From: JAIVGV01 sp032229975
GTDB taxonomy: Bacteria > Acidobacteriota > Blastocatellia > Pyrinomonadales > Pyrinomonadaceae
Length of the DNA stretch: 64,000 bases
Direction of reading: 5' to 3'
NCBI GenBank assembly: GCA_032229975.1
Contig: JAVXVG010000028.1
Span: 48,182 to 112,181 of the forward strand
Both the position numbers and the translations under genes were made by a program. Position 1 is the first letter of the stretch; each line of letters starts with the position of its first letter. Positions 8,711-17,199 of this stretch are shown in pieces. The notes under the pieces are model-generated. The model worked only from the letters and a program-made list of their open reading frames with translations. It was not told the origin of the DNA and made no database searches.

Positions 8711-10258
8711 TCAACCCGCGCCGGAGACCAGACGCGCCAGCTCGCGCTTCAACACCTTACCGGTGGGCCCCTTCGGCACGTCGGCGACGAGGCGCACGGT
8801 CTTCGGGCACTTGAAGTCTGCGAGGCGTGCGCGACAGTGATCGATGAGCTCCTGCTCGGTCGCGGATGCGCCGTCTTTGAGAACGACGAAGGCGGCCACC
8901 TCTTCGCCGTAGAGTTCGTCGGGCACGCCGATGGTGGCGGCGGCGGCGACCGATGGATGTTGGTAGAGCAGCTCGTCGATCTCGCGCGGGTAGATGTTCT
9001 CGCCGCCGCGTATGATCATGTCGGACTTGCGATCCACGATGTAGAAGAAGCCTTCTTCGTCGCGATAACCCACGTCGCCCGTGTGAAACCAGCCGTTGCG
9101 AAAGGCGCGCGCCGTCGCGTCTTCGTTTTTGAAGTAGCCTTTGAAAATATTTTCACCGCGCAGGACGATCTCGCCCGCCGTGCCATCCGCCACTTCGCCG
9201 TCTTCCTCGTCGAAGACTTTCATCTCATTGCCGATTGGCAGCCCACACGATCCGGCCCGGCGTCGCTCATCAGTGGGATTGAAGGTCGAGCGACAGGTGG
9301 ACTCGGAGAGGCCATAGCCTTCGACGACCGGACAGTTAAACGTCTCCTCGAAGCGACGCATCACTTCGGCGGGCACGGGCGCGCTGCCGCACATCGCGAA
9401 GCGAAGCTGATCGATCTTCAATCCTGCGGGCACGCCGTCAGGGTATTTCGCGAGCAGCATTGAGAGCATCGTCGCGACCGATCCGAAGGAAGTGATCCGT
9501 AGATCGGAGACTGTCTGCCAGTGGCGCGACGCGGAGAAGCGTGGGCTCACGACCGTCGAACCTCCGGCGTAGAGCGCGCTCATGGTGGTGACGCTCACGG
9601 CGTTCATGTGGAAGAGCGGCATGATGGTAAGCAGGCGATCCGCTTCGGTGAACTTGAGCCACGATGCGATCTGTCGCGCGTTGGCGGTGAGATTGCCGTG
9701 CGTGAGCAGGCAGCCCTTCGGCTTCCCCGTCGTCCCCGATGTGTAGATGATGATGGCCTCATCATCGCTTTCGAGTTGGCGTCCGGCCCAAGATGTTGCG
9801 GGCTCGTCGTCGAACTCTGCGGTGATCGATTCGTCGTCGAAGACGATCACCTCTTCGAGCGACGGCAGAGCGGCGCGCACTTGTTCGATGGACGAAACGA
9901 ATTCCGTGTTCACGAGCAGCGTGCGCGCCTCCGAGTTGCCGACGACATAGGCGATCTCTTCGGGCTTGAGGAGCGAGTTGACGGGGCCTGCGAGTGCGCC
10001 GAGCTTGAAGCAGGCGAAGTAAGCGATGATGTATTCCGCACTGTTCGGCAGGAGCAGGCTAACCACGTCGCCGCATCCCACGCCGCGCGCCGAGAGCAAA
10101 TTAGCAGCGCGATTGACAGAGGCATTGAACTGTTGATAAGTCCAACTCCGGCCGACCGGCTCATTGATCAGAAAAACTTTATCGGGCGCGTGCGCGGCGC
10201 GCGTTTCGAGCAGTTGACGCAGGTTGTCGAAGGAGTGGGAAGATGTCTGATCGGTCAT
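8711..10258 (-). CDS. acyl-CoA synthetase (class I adenylate-forming)
   Basis: A 515-residue AMP-dependent ligase that activates a carboxylic acid to acyl-AMP and then acyl-CoA. Motifs: phosphate loop IIYTSGTTGKPKG, adenine motif EGYGLSES, WFHTGDVGYRDEEG, the hinge region VDRKSDMIIRGGENIYP, and the catalytic lysine region GPTGKVLKRE at the C-terminus. I chose the ATG at 10258 rather than an upstream in-frame start because the first 18 residues are not family-like. It resembles medium/long-chain FadD-type ligases; substrate is unknown. It is divergent from the aldehyde dehydrogenase with about 200 bases between starts, so a shared control region is possible. A role on malonate or other short acids from pyrimidine breakdown is speculative. 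Confidence 0.85.
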   Translation of the reverse strand: MTDQTSSHSFDNLRQLLETRAAHAPDKVFLINEPVGRSWTYQQFNASVNRAANLLSARGVGCGDVVSLLLPNSAEYIIAYFACFKLGALAGPVNSLLKPEEIAYVVGNSEARTLLVNTEFVSSIEQVRAALPSLEEVIVFDDESITAEFDDEPATSWAGRQLESDDEAIIIYTSGTTGKPKGCLLTHGNLTANARQIASWLKFTEADRLLTIMPLFHMNAVSVTTMSALYAGGSTVVSPRFSASRHWQTVSDLRITSFGSVATMLSMLLAKYPDGVPAGLKIDQLRFAMCGSAPVPAEVMRRFEETFNCPVVEGYGLSESTCRSTFNPTDERRRAGSCGLPIGNEMKVFDEEDGEVADGTAGEIVLRGENIFKGYFKNEDATARAFRNGWFHTGDVGYRDEEGFFYIVDRKSDMIIRGGENIYPREIDELLYQHPSVAAAATIGVPDELYGEEVAAFVVLKDGASATEQELIDHCRARLADFKCPKTVRLVADVPKGPTGKVLKRELARLVSGAG

Positions 10259-10454
10259 TTTTGATTTGGCACGCGCGCGCCCGCCGTTGTATAAGATCGG
10301 AGCAATCGGCACAGGCGCGAAGCTCTCGACACGCTCTGGCTTGAATCCGTCACAGCTTAACGAAACGCTTCCGTCTCTACAACTTTTCCGCTCTCAACGC
10401 AATTCATCCGTGCGGCAAGCGGCCCTACAGAGTCGCGCTCCCATTGCATCTTCT

Positions 10455-11933
10455 ATGAACGTCTATCGCAACTACATCGACGGCGCGTGGGCTCAATCGA
10501 CTTCCGGGCAGACCGCGCAAAATCTCAATCCCGCGAACACCGACGACGTGATCGGCACAGTGCAACTCTCGACGCGCGAAGAAGCACGTCGCGCCGTCGA
10601 ATCCGCATCGGAAGCGTTTCGTGGCTGGCGCGCGACGCCCGCGCCGCAGCGCGGCCGGATCGTCGCACGCTTCGCGCGTCTGCTTGAAGACGACAAGGAG
10701 AACGTCGCGCAACTTCTCACACGCGAGGAGGGCAAGACCGTCTCCGAGTCGCGCGGCGAAGTACAGCGCGCGATCAACGTCGCCGAATTTTGCGCGGGTG
10801 AATCGCGTCGCATGAACGGCGAGACGATCCAGTCGGAGTTGCCCGCCAACTTCGCTTACACGATCAAGCAGCCGCATGGAGTTGTCGCGTGCGTCACGCC
10901 GTGGAATTTTCCCGTCGCGATTCCTGTGTGGAAGATCGCGCCCGCGCTCGTCGCCGGAAACACGGTCGTCTTCAAGCCCGCGACCGTCACGCCCGCGACC
11001 GCCGTGCGGCTGACGGAACTCTTCGCGGAGGCTGGCATCCCGAAAGGCGTGCTCAATTTGATTCTCGGATCGGGATCGGAAGCGGGCGACGAGATCGTGG
11101 GCCACCCTGCGGTGCGCGCCGTCTCGTTCACGGGATCGAACGGCGTGGGACTCAAGCTCTACGAGCAGTGCTCGCGGCGCGGCGCGAAAGTTCAGTGCGA
11201 GATGGGCGGCAAGAATCCGGTCGTCGTCTTGGAAGATGCCGACATGGAGCTCGCCGTCGAATCGACCGCGCAGGGCGCGTTCGGCTCGACGGGCCAACGC
11301 TGCACGGCGACGAGCCGCGCGATTGTCGTAGAAGAGATCGCTAACGAGTTCGTCGAGCGCATCAAGGCGCGCGCCGAAGCGATGAGGATCGGCGACGGCA
11401 TGGACGATGCCACCGAGATGGGGCCACTCGTCGATAGCAACCAGTTCAAGTCTGTGCTTCGCTACATCGATGTGGGGCGCGAAGACGGCGCGGAGATGAT
11501 CTGCGGCGGCGGCATCGCCGAGGGCGCAGGGCTTCGCAAAGGCTACTTCGTCAAGCCGACCGTCTTCGCAAACGTCACGCCGGAGATGCGTATCGCGCGC
11601 GAGGAGATTTTCGGGCCTGTCCTCTCCGTCATACGCGTGAAAGATTTCGAAGAGGCGATGCAAGTCGCCAACGACAGCGAGTACGGCCTGTCTTCGTCTA
11701 TCTTCTCAAACGACGCGGCGCGCATCTTTCGCTTCGTCGATGAAATCGAGACGGGCATGACGCACGTCAACTCGCCGACGACCGGCGGCGAAGCGCACAT
11801 CCCCTTCGGCGGCATCAAGTCAACCGGCATCGGCGAACGCGAGCAAGGCTCGACCGCGCTCGATTTTTACACCGAACTGAAAGTGGTTTACGTCGATTAC
11901 ACCGGACGCAAGCGCGAAGGTAATTTGTACTAA
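10455..11933 (+). CDS. NAD(P)-dependent aldehyde dehydrogenase
   Basis: A 492-residue aldehyde dehydrogenase. Catalytic Glu249 (CEMGGKNP) and nucleophile Cys283 (GQRCTATSR) are present, as are the PWNFP and FTGSNGVG cofactor motifs. The closest family by eye is the alpha-ketoglutaric / succinic semialdehyde dehydrogenase group; it does not look like CoA-acylating MmsA. The open frame runs 63 codons further upstream, but only the ATG at 10455 gives the usual N-terminus (YRNYIDGAW). In this setting it may oxidise malonate semialdehyde made from beta-alanine, but that is inferred from neighbours only. Confidence 0.85.
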   Translation: MNVYRNYIDGAWAQSTSGQTAQNLNPANTDDVIGTVQLSTREEARRAVESASEAFRGWRATPAPQRGRIVARFARLLEDDKENVAQLLTREEGKTVSESRGEVQRAINVAEFCAGESRRMNGETIQSELPANFAYTIKQPHGVVACVTPWNFPVAIPVWKIAPALVAGNTVVFKPATVTPATAVRLTELFAEAGIPKGVLNLILGSGSEAGDEIVGHPAVRAVSFTGSNGVGLKLYEQCSRRGAKVQCEMGGKNPVVVLEDADMELAVESTAQGAFGSTGQRCTATSRAIVVEEIANEFVERIKARAEAMRIGDGMDDATEMGPLVDSNQFKSVLRYIDVGREDGAEMICGGGIAEGAGLRKGYFVKPTVFANVTPEMRIAREEIFGPVLSVIRVKDFEEAMQVANDSEYGLSSSIFSNDAARIFRFVDEIETGMTHVNSPTTGGEAHIPFGGIKSTGIGEREQGSTALDFYTELKVVYVDYTGRKREGNLY

Positions 11934-11957
11934 CCGCTTCACCAAATTTCTATCGAG

Positions 11958-12545
11958 ATGAAAACTGTCGCCTGCCCCAAATGCAACTTCGTCAATACGG
12001 ACGCCGACTCGAAGTGCGTGCGGTGCGGCGGGCCTTTAATCCTTGCTTTGCTTCAAGAGACCTTCGACGGGGCCAAACAGACATCCGAGAGGATGCGTGA
12101 GCTAATCGCACCGTCGTTCAAATCCTTCAACGGCTGCGGCACAACGCTTCTGGACTATCGTGAATTGCCGGACGGCACTTGGGAGGCGACGCGCTGGGTG
12201 ATCGTCTTCGGTCTGCCCGTCGTCCCGCTCGCCACCTACGTCATCGAGCCGACGCGACAGGAGAACAGCTACGGTCAGCAGAGTTCGTACTTCAAGGTTC
12301 TCGGCAAGAGCCGACTCTCCGCGCCGAGAATCTTGCGCGTCTATGCGCTCGTCTTCGTCGGCTTGTTCCCCATCGTCTGGGGCTCGCTCCACAACACGTC
12401 GGTCAACCGCACGCTCGGAGGCGGCTACGCTGCCCTCGCCATGCTCGCGTGCGTCGCGTGGGGCGGCTACATCATCTTCTGGAAGCTGAAGAACGACAGC
12501 AAGGCTTACAAAGCCAAGAGCGCGGTAGCCAAGACCGCGACGTGA
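11958..12545 (+). CDS. zinc-ribbon membrane protein, unknown function
   Basis: A 195-residue protein, 24 bases after the aldehyde dehydrogenase and on the same strand. The N-terminus has a zinc ribbon, CPKCNFVNTDADSKCVRCG (residues 5-23). The middle is soluble, with an FNGCGTTLLDYRELPDGTWEATRW stretch shared by a group of proteins I cannot name. The C-terminal third has two membrane segments (VYALVFVGLFPIVWG and YAALAMLACVAWGGYIIFW) and ends in a basic tail. No enzyme motif was found. The small gap suggests cotranscription with the dehydrogenase. Confidence 0.65.
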   Translation: MKTVACPKCNFVNTDADSKCVRCGGPLILALLQETFDGAKQTSERMRELIAPSFKSFNGCGTTLLDYRELPDGTWEATRWVIVFGLPVVPLATYVIEPTRQENSYGQQSSYFKVLGKSRLSAPRILRVYALVFVGLFPIVWGSLHNTSVNRTLGGGYAALAMLACVAWGGYIIFWKLKNDSKAYKAKSAVAKTAT

Positions 12546-12602
12546 AGGGCGGGTGCGAGTTTGTCGCCGATCCATGTGATTTAATAGAGCGCGGGTGATC
12601 GC

Positions 12603-12794
12603 ATGATTCACGAGGAGCTAATCGAAAAGCTAAGGAGTTTGCCGCCGGAGCGGATCGCCGAGGTCGAAGACTTTATCGACTTCATCGCCCAGCGCGATGA
12701 GCGGCTGCTCGTCCACGCCGCCGCCAAGCTATCCGAAGAATCTTTCAGGCTGGTATGGGACAACGAAGAAGATTCTGTCTATGACCAGTTATAA
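12603..12794 (+). CDS. DUF2281-like antitoxin
   Basis: A 63-residue acidic protein. Its first half (LIEKLRSLPPERIAEVEDFIDFI) matches the pattern of small antitoxins of the DUF2281 kind, in which a Leu-Pro stretch is followed by EVxDFIxF. It overlaps the start of the downstream MazF/PemK-type gene by 14 bases, the usual layout for a type II pair with antitoxin first. It should bind and neutralise the toxin and may repress the operon. Assignment rests on pattern and position. Confidence 0.6.
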   Translation: MIHEELIEKLRSLPPERIAEVEDFIDFIAQRDERLLVHAAAKLSEESFRLVWDNEEDSVYDQL

Positions 12795-13119
12795 TTTTGG
12801 TGATGTTGTCCTCGTCCCCTTCCCGTTTACCGATCAGACGGGGACGAAAAAGCGTCCGGCGGTCATCGTCAGCTCCGCCGCTTACAACGCCAGCCGCCCC
12901 GACTTGATCTTGATGGCTGTTACGAGCCAGATCAGAACCGCGCCGGGATTCGGCGAAGTCATCATCACCAAGTGGCAGCAGGCTGGACTACTCAAGGCTT
13001 CCGCGATCAAGCCCGTGCTGACGACCATCGAACGCCGACTCCTGCTGCGCCGACTCGGACAGCTCGAACAGAAGGATCGAGTCGAGCTTCAACAGTCTCT
13101 TAACTCGATCCTAGGTTGA
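12781..13119 (+). CDS. MazF/PemK-type endoribonuclease toxin
   Basis: A 112-residue toxin of the PemK/MazF family, the usual length. The diagnostic N-terminus GDVVLVPFPFTDQTGTKKRP followed by AVIVSSAAYN is clear, and a downstream TSQIR segment fits the substrate-binding part. MazF-type toxins cut mRNA at short sites. I chose the ATG at 12781, because the 28 codons before it are out of character for the family and lie inside the antitoxin gene. It overlaps the antitoxin by 14 bases and ends 32 bases before the aminotransferase start. Confidence 0.8.
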   Translation: MTSYNFGDVVLVPFPFTDQTGTKKRPAVIVSSAAYNASRPDLILMAVTSQIRTAPGFGEVIITKWQQAGLLKASAIKPVLTTIERRLLLRRLGQLEQKDRVELQQSLNSILG

Positions 13120-13151
13120 ATCACCTTTTAACGTCACGAAGGGTAAAGACA

Positions 13152-14483
13152 ATGAGCACCGCAGAACCGCAACTGAAATCGACCGAGACGAAGCCAACCA
13201 ACTCTGAGATCGTCGAGAAGCACAAAGAGTTTCTCTTCCCCGCCGTGGCGATGTACTACGCTGAGCCGCTCGCGCTCGTGCGCGGCGAGGGCTTCCACGT
13301 CTGGGACGATCAAGGCAGACGCTATCTCGACTGCTTCGGCGGCGTGCTCACCGTCTCAATCGGGCACGCGCATCCGAAGGTGAACGAGGCGATCATCAAT
13401 CAGGTCAAGACCATCTCGCACACCTCGACGCTCTACGCCAACAAGCCGCAATCCGATCTTGCGGAGAAGCTCTACCAGATCACGCCCGGTCGTCTCAAAA
13501 AATCTTTCTTCACGAACTCCGGCACGGAAGCCGATGACACGGCGATCCACGCAGCGAAGACCGCGACGGGTCGGCACGAGATCGTCGTGCTCCGGCACAG
13601 CTACTCCGGCCGCTCGGCCACCGCGCTCACGGCGACGGGCCATTCGACGTGGCGACCGCTCCCGCCGCAAGTCGCAGGCATCGTCCACGCGCGCGCGCCG
13701 TATTGTTATCGTTGCCCTCTGAGTCTCAATCCTAAAGACTGCGGGCTCGCCTGCGCCGAAGACATCGAGGACGTGATCATGACGACGACGACGGGTGAGA
13801 TCGCCGCGTTCATGGCTGAACCTATACTCGGCGTCGGCGGCTTCATCGTCCCGCCCGCAGGCTACTTCGAGCGCGCGGCTGAGATCACGCGCAAGCACGG
13901 CGGGCTCTTCATCGCCGACGAGGTGCAGACCGGCTGGGGCCGCACCGGCGACAAGTGGTTCGGCATCGAGCACTGGAACGTCGAGCCTGACATCATCACC
14001 TCGGCGAAGGGACTCGGCAACGGCACGCCCGTCGGCATCACCGTCGCCACGCCCGAAGTCGCGGACAAGTATCCCGGACTCACCTTCTCGACCTTCGGCG
14101 GCAACCCCGTCTCGATGGCCGCCGCGCTCGCCGTCATCAAAGTGATCGAAGATGAAGACTTGCGAACCAACGCCAAAGTGGTCGGCGACTACCTGCGCGC
14201 CCGGCTCGAAGAACTCAAAGAGAAGCACACCGTCATCGGCGACGTGCGCGGGCTTGGGCTGATGCAGGGACTCGAACTCGTCAAGGATCGCGAGACCAAA
14301 GAGCCGCACCCGCAAGCCGTCCTCAAAGTTTTCGAGGAGACCCGACGACGCGGCGTCCTCATCGGCAAAGGCGGACTCTACGGCAACGTGATTCGGACGG
14401 GCATGATGCTCAACTCGACGAAGGATCACGTGGATGAGATGATTGCCGCGCTCGACGCGAGTTTTGCTACCATCGTGTCATAG
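13152..14483 (+). CDS. class III aminotransferase, probable beta-alanine/alanine-glyoxylate type
   Basis: A 443-residue PLP enzyme of fold type I, class III. PLP lysine Lys286 (SAKGLGNG), Asp256 (IADEVQTGWGRTG) and the TNSGTEA phosphate motif are visible. The sequence is close to AGXT2-like enzymes, which transaminate beta-alanine, alanine or beta-aminoisobutyrate. A Cys-containing stretch, YCYRCPLSLNPKDCGLAC (184-201), is also typical of that subgroup. Start: ATG at 13152 has a GAAGGG upstream; the earlier in-frame start at 13116 overlaps the toxin stop. With pyrimidine-breakdown enzymes on the same strand, conversion of beta-alanine to malonate semialdehyde is the best reading. Confidence 0.85.
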   Translation: MSTAEPQLKSTETKPTNSEIVEKHKEFLFPAVAMYYAEPLALVRGEGFHVWDDQGRRYLDCFGGVLTVSIGHAHPKVNEAIINQVKTISHTSTLYANKPQSDLAEKLYQITPGRLKKSFFTNSGTEADDTAIHAAKTATGRHEIVVLRHSYSGRSATALTATGHSTWRPLPPQVAGIVHARAPYCYRCPLSLNPKDCGLACAEDIEDVIMTTTTGEIAAFMAEPILGVGGFIVPPAGYFERAAEITRKHGGLFIADEVQTGWGRTGDKWFGIEHWNVEPDIITSAKGLGNGTPVGITVATPEVADKYPGLTFSTFGGNPVSMAAALAVIKVIEDEDLRTNAKVVGDYLRARLEELKEKHTVIGDVRGLGLMQGLELVKDRETKEPHPQAVLKVFEETRRRGVLIGKGGLYGNVIRTGMMLNSTKDHVDEMIAALDASFATIVS

Positions 14484-14508
14484 AACCGACGTGAATCGGC
14501 GGTGTGTG

Positions 14509-14727
14509 ATGAGCGTCAAGATATTTGAAGGCTGCGTTGAGAACGGCCAAGTGAAGCTCGAATCTCAGATGGACGTGCCGGATCACACCAAGGTTTATGT
14601 AATCGTGCCCGATGTGGAAGCTGTGCGGGCCGCTCATCTGCACAGTCCACATCTCGTACACTCTGAGCAAGCGTTGAATTTTGTGCTGGAAGTTGTCGAG
14701 ATATCACTTGGTGTCAGCTTAAGATAG
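14509..14727 (+). CDS. small DUF104-like (AF2212-type) antitoxin-family protein, orphan
   Basis: A 72-residue protein. The start MSVKIFEGCVENGQVKLES and the DVPDHTKVYVIVPD segment follow the pattern of AF2212/DUF104 small antitoxins (beta-strand, ENGxL/V, then PxxTKVxVxV). I chose ATG 14509; the extra 22 codons before it overlap the aminotransferase end. No toxin of the usual partner families follows; the next gene, 48 bases on, is the SIR2-STAND gene. It may be an orphan, or a small partner of that gene; sequence alone cannot decide. Confidence 0.55.
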   Translation: MSVKIFEGCVENGQVKLESQMDVPDHTKVYVIVPDVEAVRAAHLHSPHLVHSEQALNFVLEVVEISLGVSLR

Positions 14728-14775
14728 TTCTTTCCTCACCGCCCGCGTGTGCCGGGTTTATAGGGAGTTCCGGTC

Positions 14776-17154
14776 ATGAACATCGAAAACGAGTACAACT
14801 TCAGGGCGGCACTTCGAGACGGGATTAACCTCTTCCTCGGTGCAGGTTTTTCCGTACTTGCACGCGACTCCGAAGGAAAGAATCTGCCCTTGGGTGGGGC
14901 ACTTACAGAAGAGATGTGCCAAGCCTTTTCACTTCCCACGAATACCGGCCTCGACTTAGGGAAAGCGTGCACGATCATTGAATCCACACGCAGGGATGAG
15001 CTTCGCGCATTCCTGAAGAAGAGGCATACCGTCTCCGAGTTCGATCTCAAGTACTACGTACTCGACAAATTGAGGGTCAGAACTATTCTCACCACGAATA
15101 TTGACGATCTGATCTTCAAGGTTTACGGCAACAGCAGCAGAAATTATATAAACGACATGGACCTGACCGGGCCTGAGTATTTCGACCGCAGGGCGATCAA
15201 CTATGCTGCCCTCCACGGCTCGGTCGTCAACGACCACCGCCCATACAGGTTCAGCGTTTCCGATCTTGCCTCTGCCTTTGCGGCCGATCCGGACAAGTGG
15301 CACGTCCTGTCCAGTAGGCTAAAGGAGTATCCCACCCTGTTCTGGGGCTATAGCTTGAATGACGCAGGGACGCTGCAAGCCCTTAGCCCCGAAACGTCTA
15401 AGGGGCGGTCTCACAGGGACAAATGGATCGTCATACACCCGGATCAGCTCTCAGATGTCACTATCGACTTCTTCAACGCCCTCGGGTTCCTCATTGTTGA
15501 GTCCGACACATCCGAGATGTTGGACTACCTAGCGGACTTCGCCAACACGATAGAGGAGCATGAGAGTCCAATATCTGAGTTGGAGACCCGCGCGTTGTTC
15601 CCCGACGAATCGATCCCTGAGAGCGGGACTGTGGTGGTGCGGTCAATCCTAGAATTCTTTTTAGGCGGGGCACCCCAGTGGTCGGATATATTCTCGGGCC
15701 AGCTTCATCGAACATCTTATTTCGGGCGCATCACTGATTCAATCCATTCGGGCAAGCACACGGTTATCATCGGGATGCCAGCGTGCGGGAAGACCACACT
15801 GATGATGCAGGTCGCGGCGAACTTCAAGGTCGCCAGACACAAGCTGATGACAAATTCCCTCACTTACGAGAAGGCTCACTTGATCGGAAACCAGCTCGAC
15901 GGTAAGAAGGCTTTAGTTTTTCTAGACAACTTCGCAGACTCAATGGCGGCCTTTGAATTCCTCACTTCCACCTCGAACATCCAGGTCGTCGCAGCGGATC
16001 GAGATTACCAGTTCGGTATCGTCTCCCATCGGATTTCGACGGAGAGGTGCAATATCATCGACGTAACGGATCTATCGCCAGCAGACATTCAGGCTTGTCT
16101 CCAAAGCATACCCAGCAGCAGCAAACGCCTGACCTCGGAGGGAAATGTTAGAACGGATGACCAAGTGCACAGGGATACCTTCAAACTTCAGCCTTCCCTC
16201 TTCGATATCATCGAAAGAAACCTTGCCGGCTCAACCTTGAAGCAGAGGTTTAGATCGGTTCTGTCCCAGTTGGCGAAAGAGGACGCGGTATTACGGGACC
16301 TTTTGCTGATGATCAGCTACGTCCACAAATGCCGCGTCCCAACATCCATGGATATGCTCTTCGCCTTCCTACGAAATGTCAGCAACGACTACTCCGAGAT
16401 AAACTCGATGTTGAAGAGGCTGGGATCAGTCGTAGCCGAGTACGGGGGAAGATTTGAGTTCCCAGAGAAGGACTTGGATCAGGATTACTACGTGCCGCGT
16501 TCTACCTTAGTCGGCGAGGCAGTAGTCAGCAGCGCGAGCGGTCCCGAACTCAAGAGGGTACTAACGGATTTTCACAATAACATCAGTCCTTATAGAATCC
16601 CTCGGTACGATATCTTCCGACGGTATGCTTACGATTATTTGCTTATTGCGAGGGCATTCCCCAAGGCCGGCGACGGTAAGGAGTTTTACGAGAACCTTTA
16701 CGCGCGCGCAGACGAATCCCCTTACATGCTCCAGCAATGCGCGCTTTATCTAGCTAAAAAGAAAAGGTACACCGAAGCGTTTGAAATGATTGACCGAGCG
16801 ACGGTCACCAGTGGCGGGAGGATCTGGTCGATCAAGAATTCTCATGCCGTCATCCTTTTTAAAGCAAATATCGAACATGCGTTTAAACCAGGCGCAAGAG
16901 AAACACTCCGACAGAGTATGCGAATTCTTACTGAATGCTTCAGGTGGGACAAACGTAAGCCCTACCATGCCCTCGTCTTCGCCGAGCAGTCCCTTCAGTA
17001 TTGGGAGGTGTATAGCGACGGCGACGCTATCGACTATTTAACCACCGCGCGCCAGTGGCTCGTAGATGAGCAGAAACGATCTCCGTGGCAAACTAGGATC
17101 AAGTATCTCCTTCCAGACATCACGAGGGCTCTCGAGTCAGCGGCCTATAACTAA
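14776..17154 (+). CDS. SIR2-STAND NTPase, putative anti-phage NADase
   Basis: A 792-residue protein with an N-terminal SIR2-like NADase domain (about 1-260) and a P-loop NTPase (about 310-480). SIR2 motifs: GAGFS (22-26), TTNID (106-110), the catalytic HG at 147-148, and FWGYSLND (189-196). NTPase: Walker A GMPACGKTT (333-341) and Walker B ALVFLDNF (379-386), then VVAADRD (404-410). The C-terminal 300 residues look helical, with TPR-like spacing (QCALYLAKKKRYTEAFEMID), and probably sense a trigger. This is the architecture of SIR2-STAND (Avs5-like) defence proteins, which deplete NAD+ on phage sensing. Codons look more AT-rich than the neighbours, hinting at transfer. Phage defence is inferred from architecture. 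Confidence 0.8.
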   Translation: MNIENEYNFRAALRDGINLFLGAGFSVLARDSEGKNLPLGGALTEEMCQAFSLPTNTGLDLGKACTIIESTRRDELRAFLKKRHTVSEFDLKYYVLDKLRVRTILTTNIDDLIFKVYGNSSRNYINDMDLTGPEYFDRRAINYAALHGSVVNDHRPYRFSVSDLASAFAADPDKWHVLSSRLKEYPTLFWGYSLNDAGTLQALSPETSKGRSHRDKWIVIHPDQLSDVTIDFFNALGFLIVESDTSEMLDYLADFANTIEEHESPISELETRALFPDESIPESGTVVVRSILEFFLGGAPQWSDIFSGQLHRTSYFGRITDSIHSGKHTVIIGMPACGKTTLMMQVAANFKVARHKLMTNSLTYEKAHLIGNQLDGKKALVFLDNFADSMAAFEFLTSTSNIQVVAADRDYQFGIVSHRISTERCNIIDVTDLSPADIQACLQSIPSSSKRLTSEGNVRTDDQVHRDTFKLQPSLFDIIERNLAGSTLKQRFRSVLSQLAKEDAVLRDLLLMISYVHKCRVPTSMDMLFAFLRNVSNDYSEINSMLKRLGSVVAEYGGRFEFPEKDLDQDYYVPRSTLVGEAVVSSASGPELKRVLTDFHNNISPYRIPRYDIFRRYAYDYLLIARAFPKAGDGKEFYENLYARADESPYMLQQCALYLAKKKRYTEAFEMIDRATVTSGGRIWSIKNSHAVILFKANIEHAFKPGARETLRQSMRILTECFRWDKRKPYHALVFAEQSLQYWEVYSDGDAIDYLTTARQWLVDEQKRSPWQTRIKYLLPDITRALESAAYN

Positions 17155-17199
17155 CTTCAAGTCCCACCATAGCTGGGTGATAGAGAATGAGGTCGCAGA

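Noticed and set aside
10425..11663. Long antisense open frame over the aldehyde dehydrogenase (and similar frames over other genes)
   Set aside because: GC-rich shadow of the sense gene, with Arg/Asp/His-rich composition and no domains.
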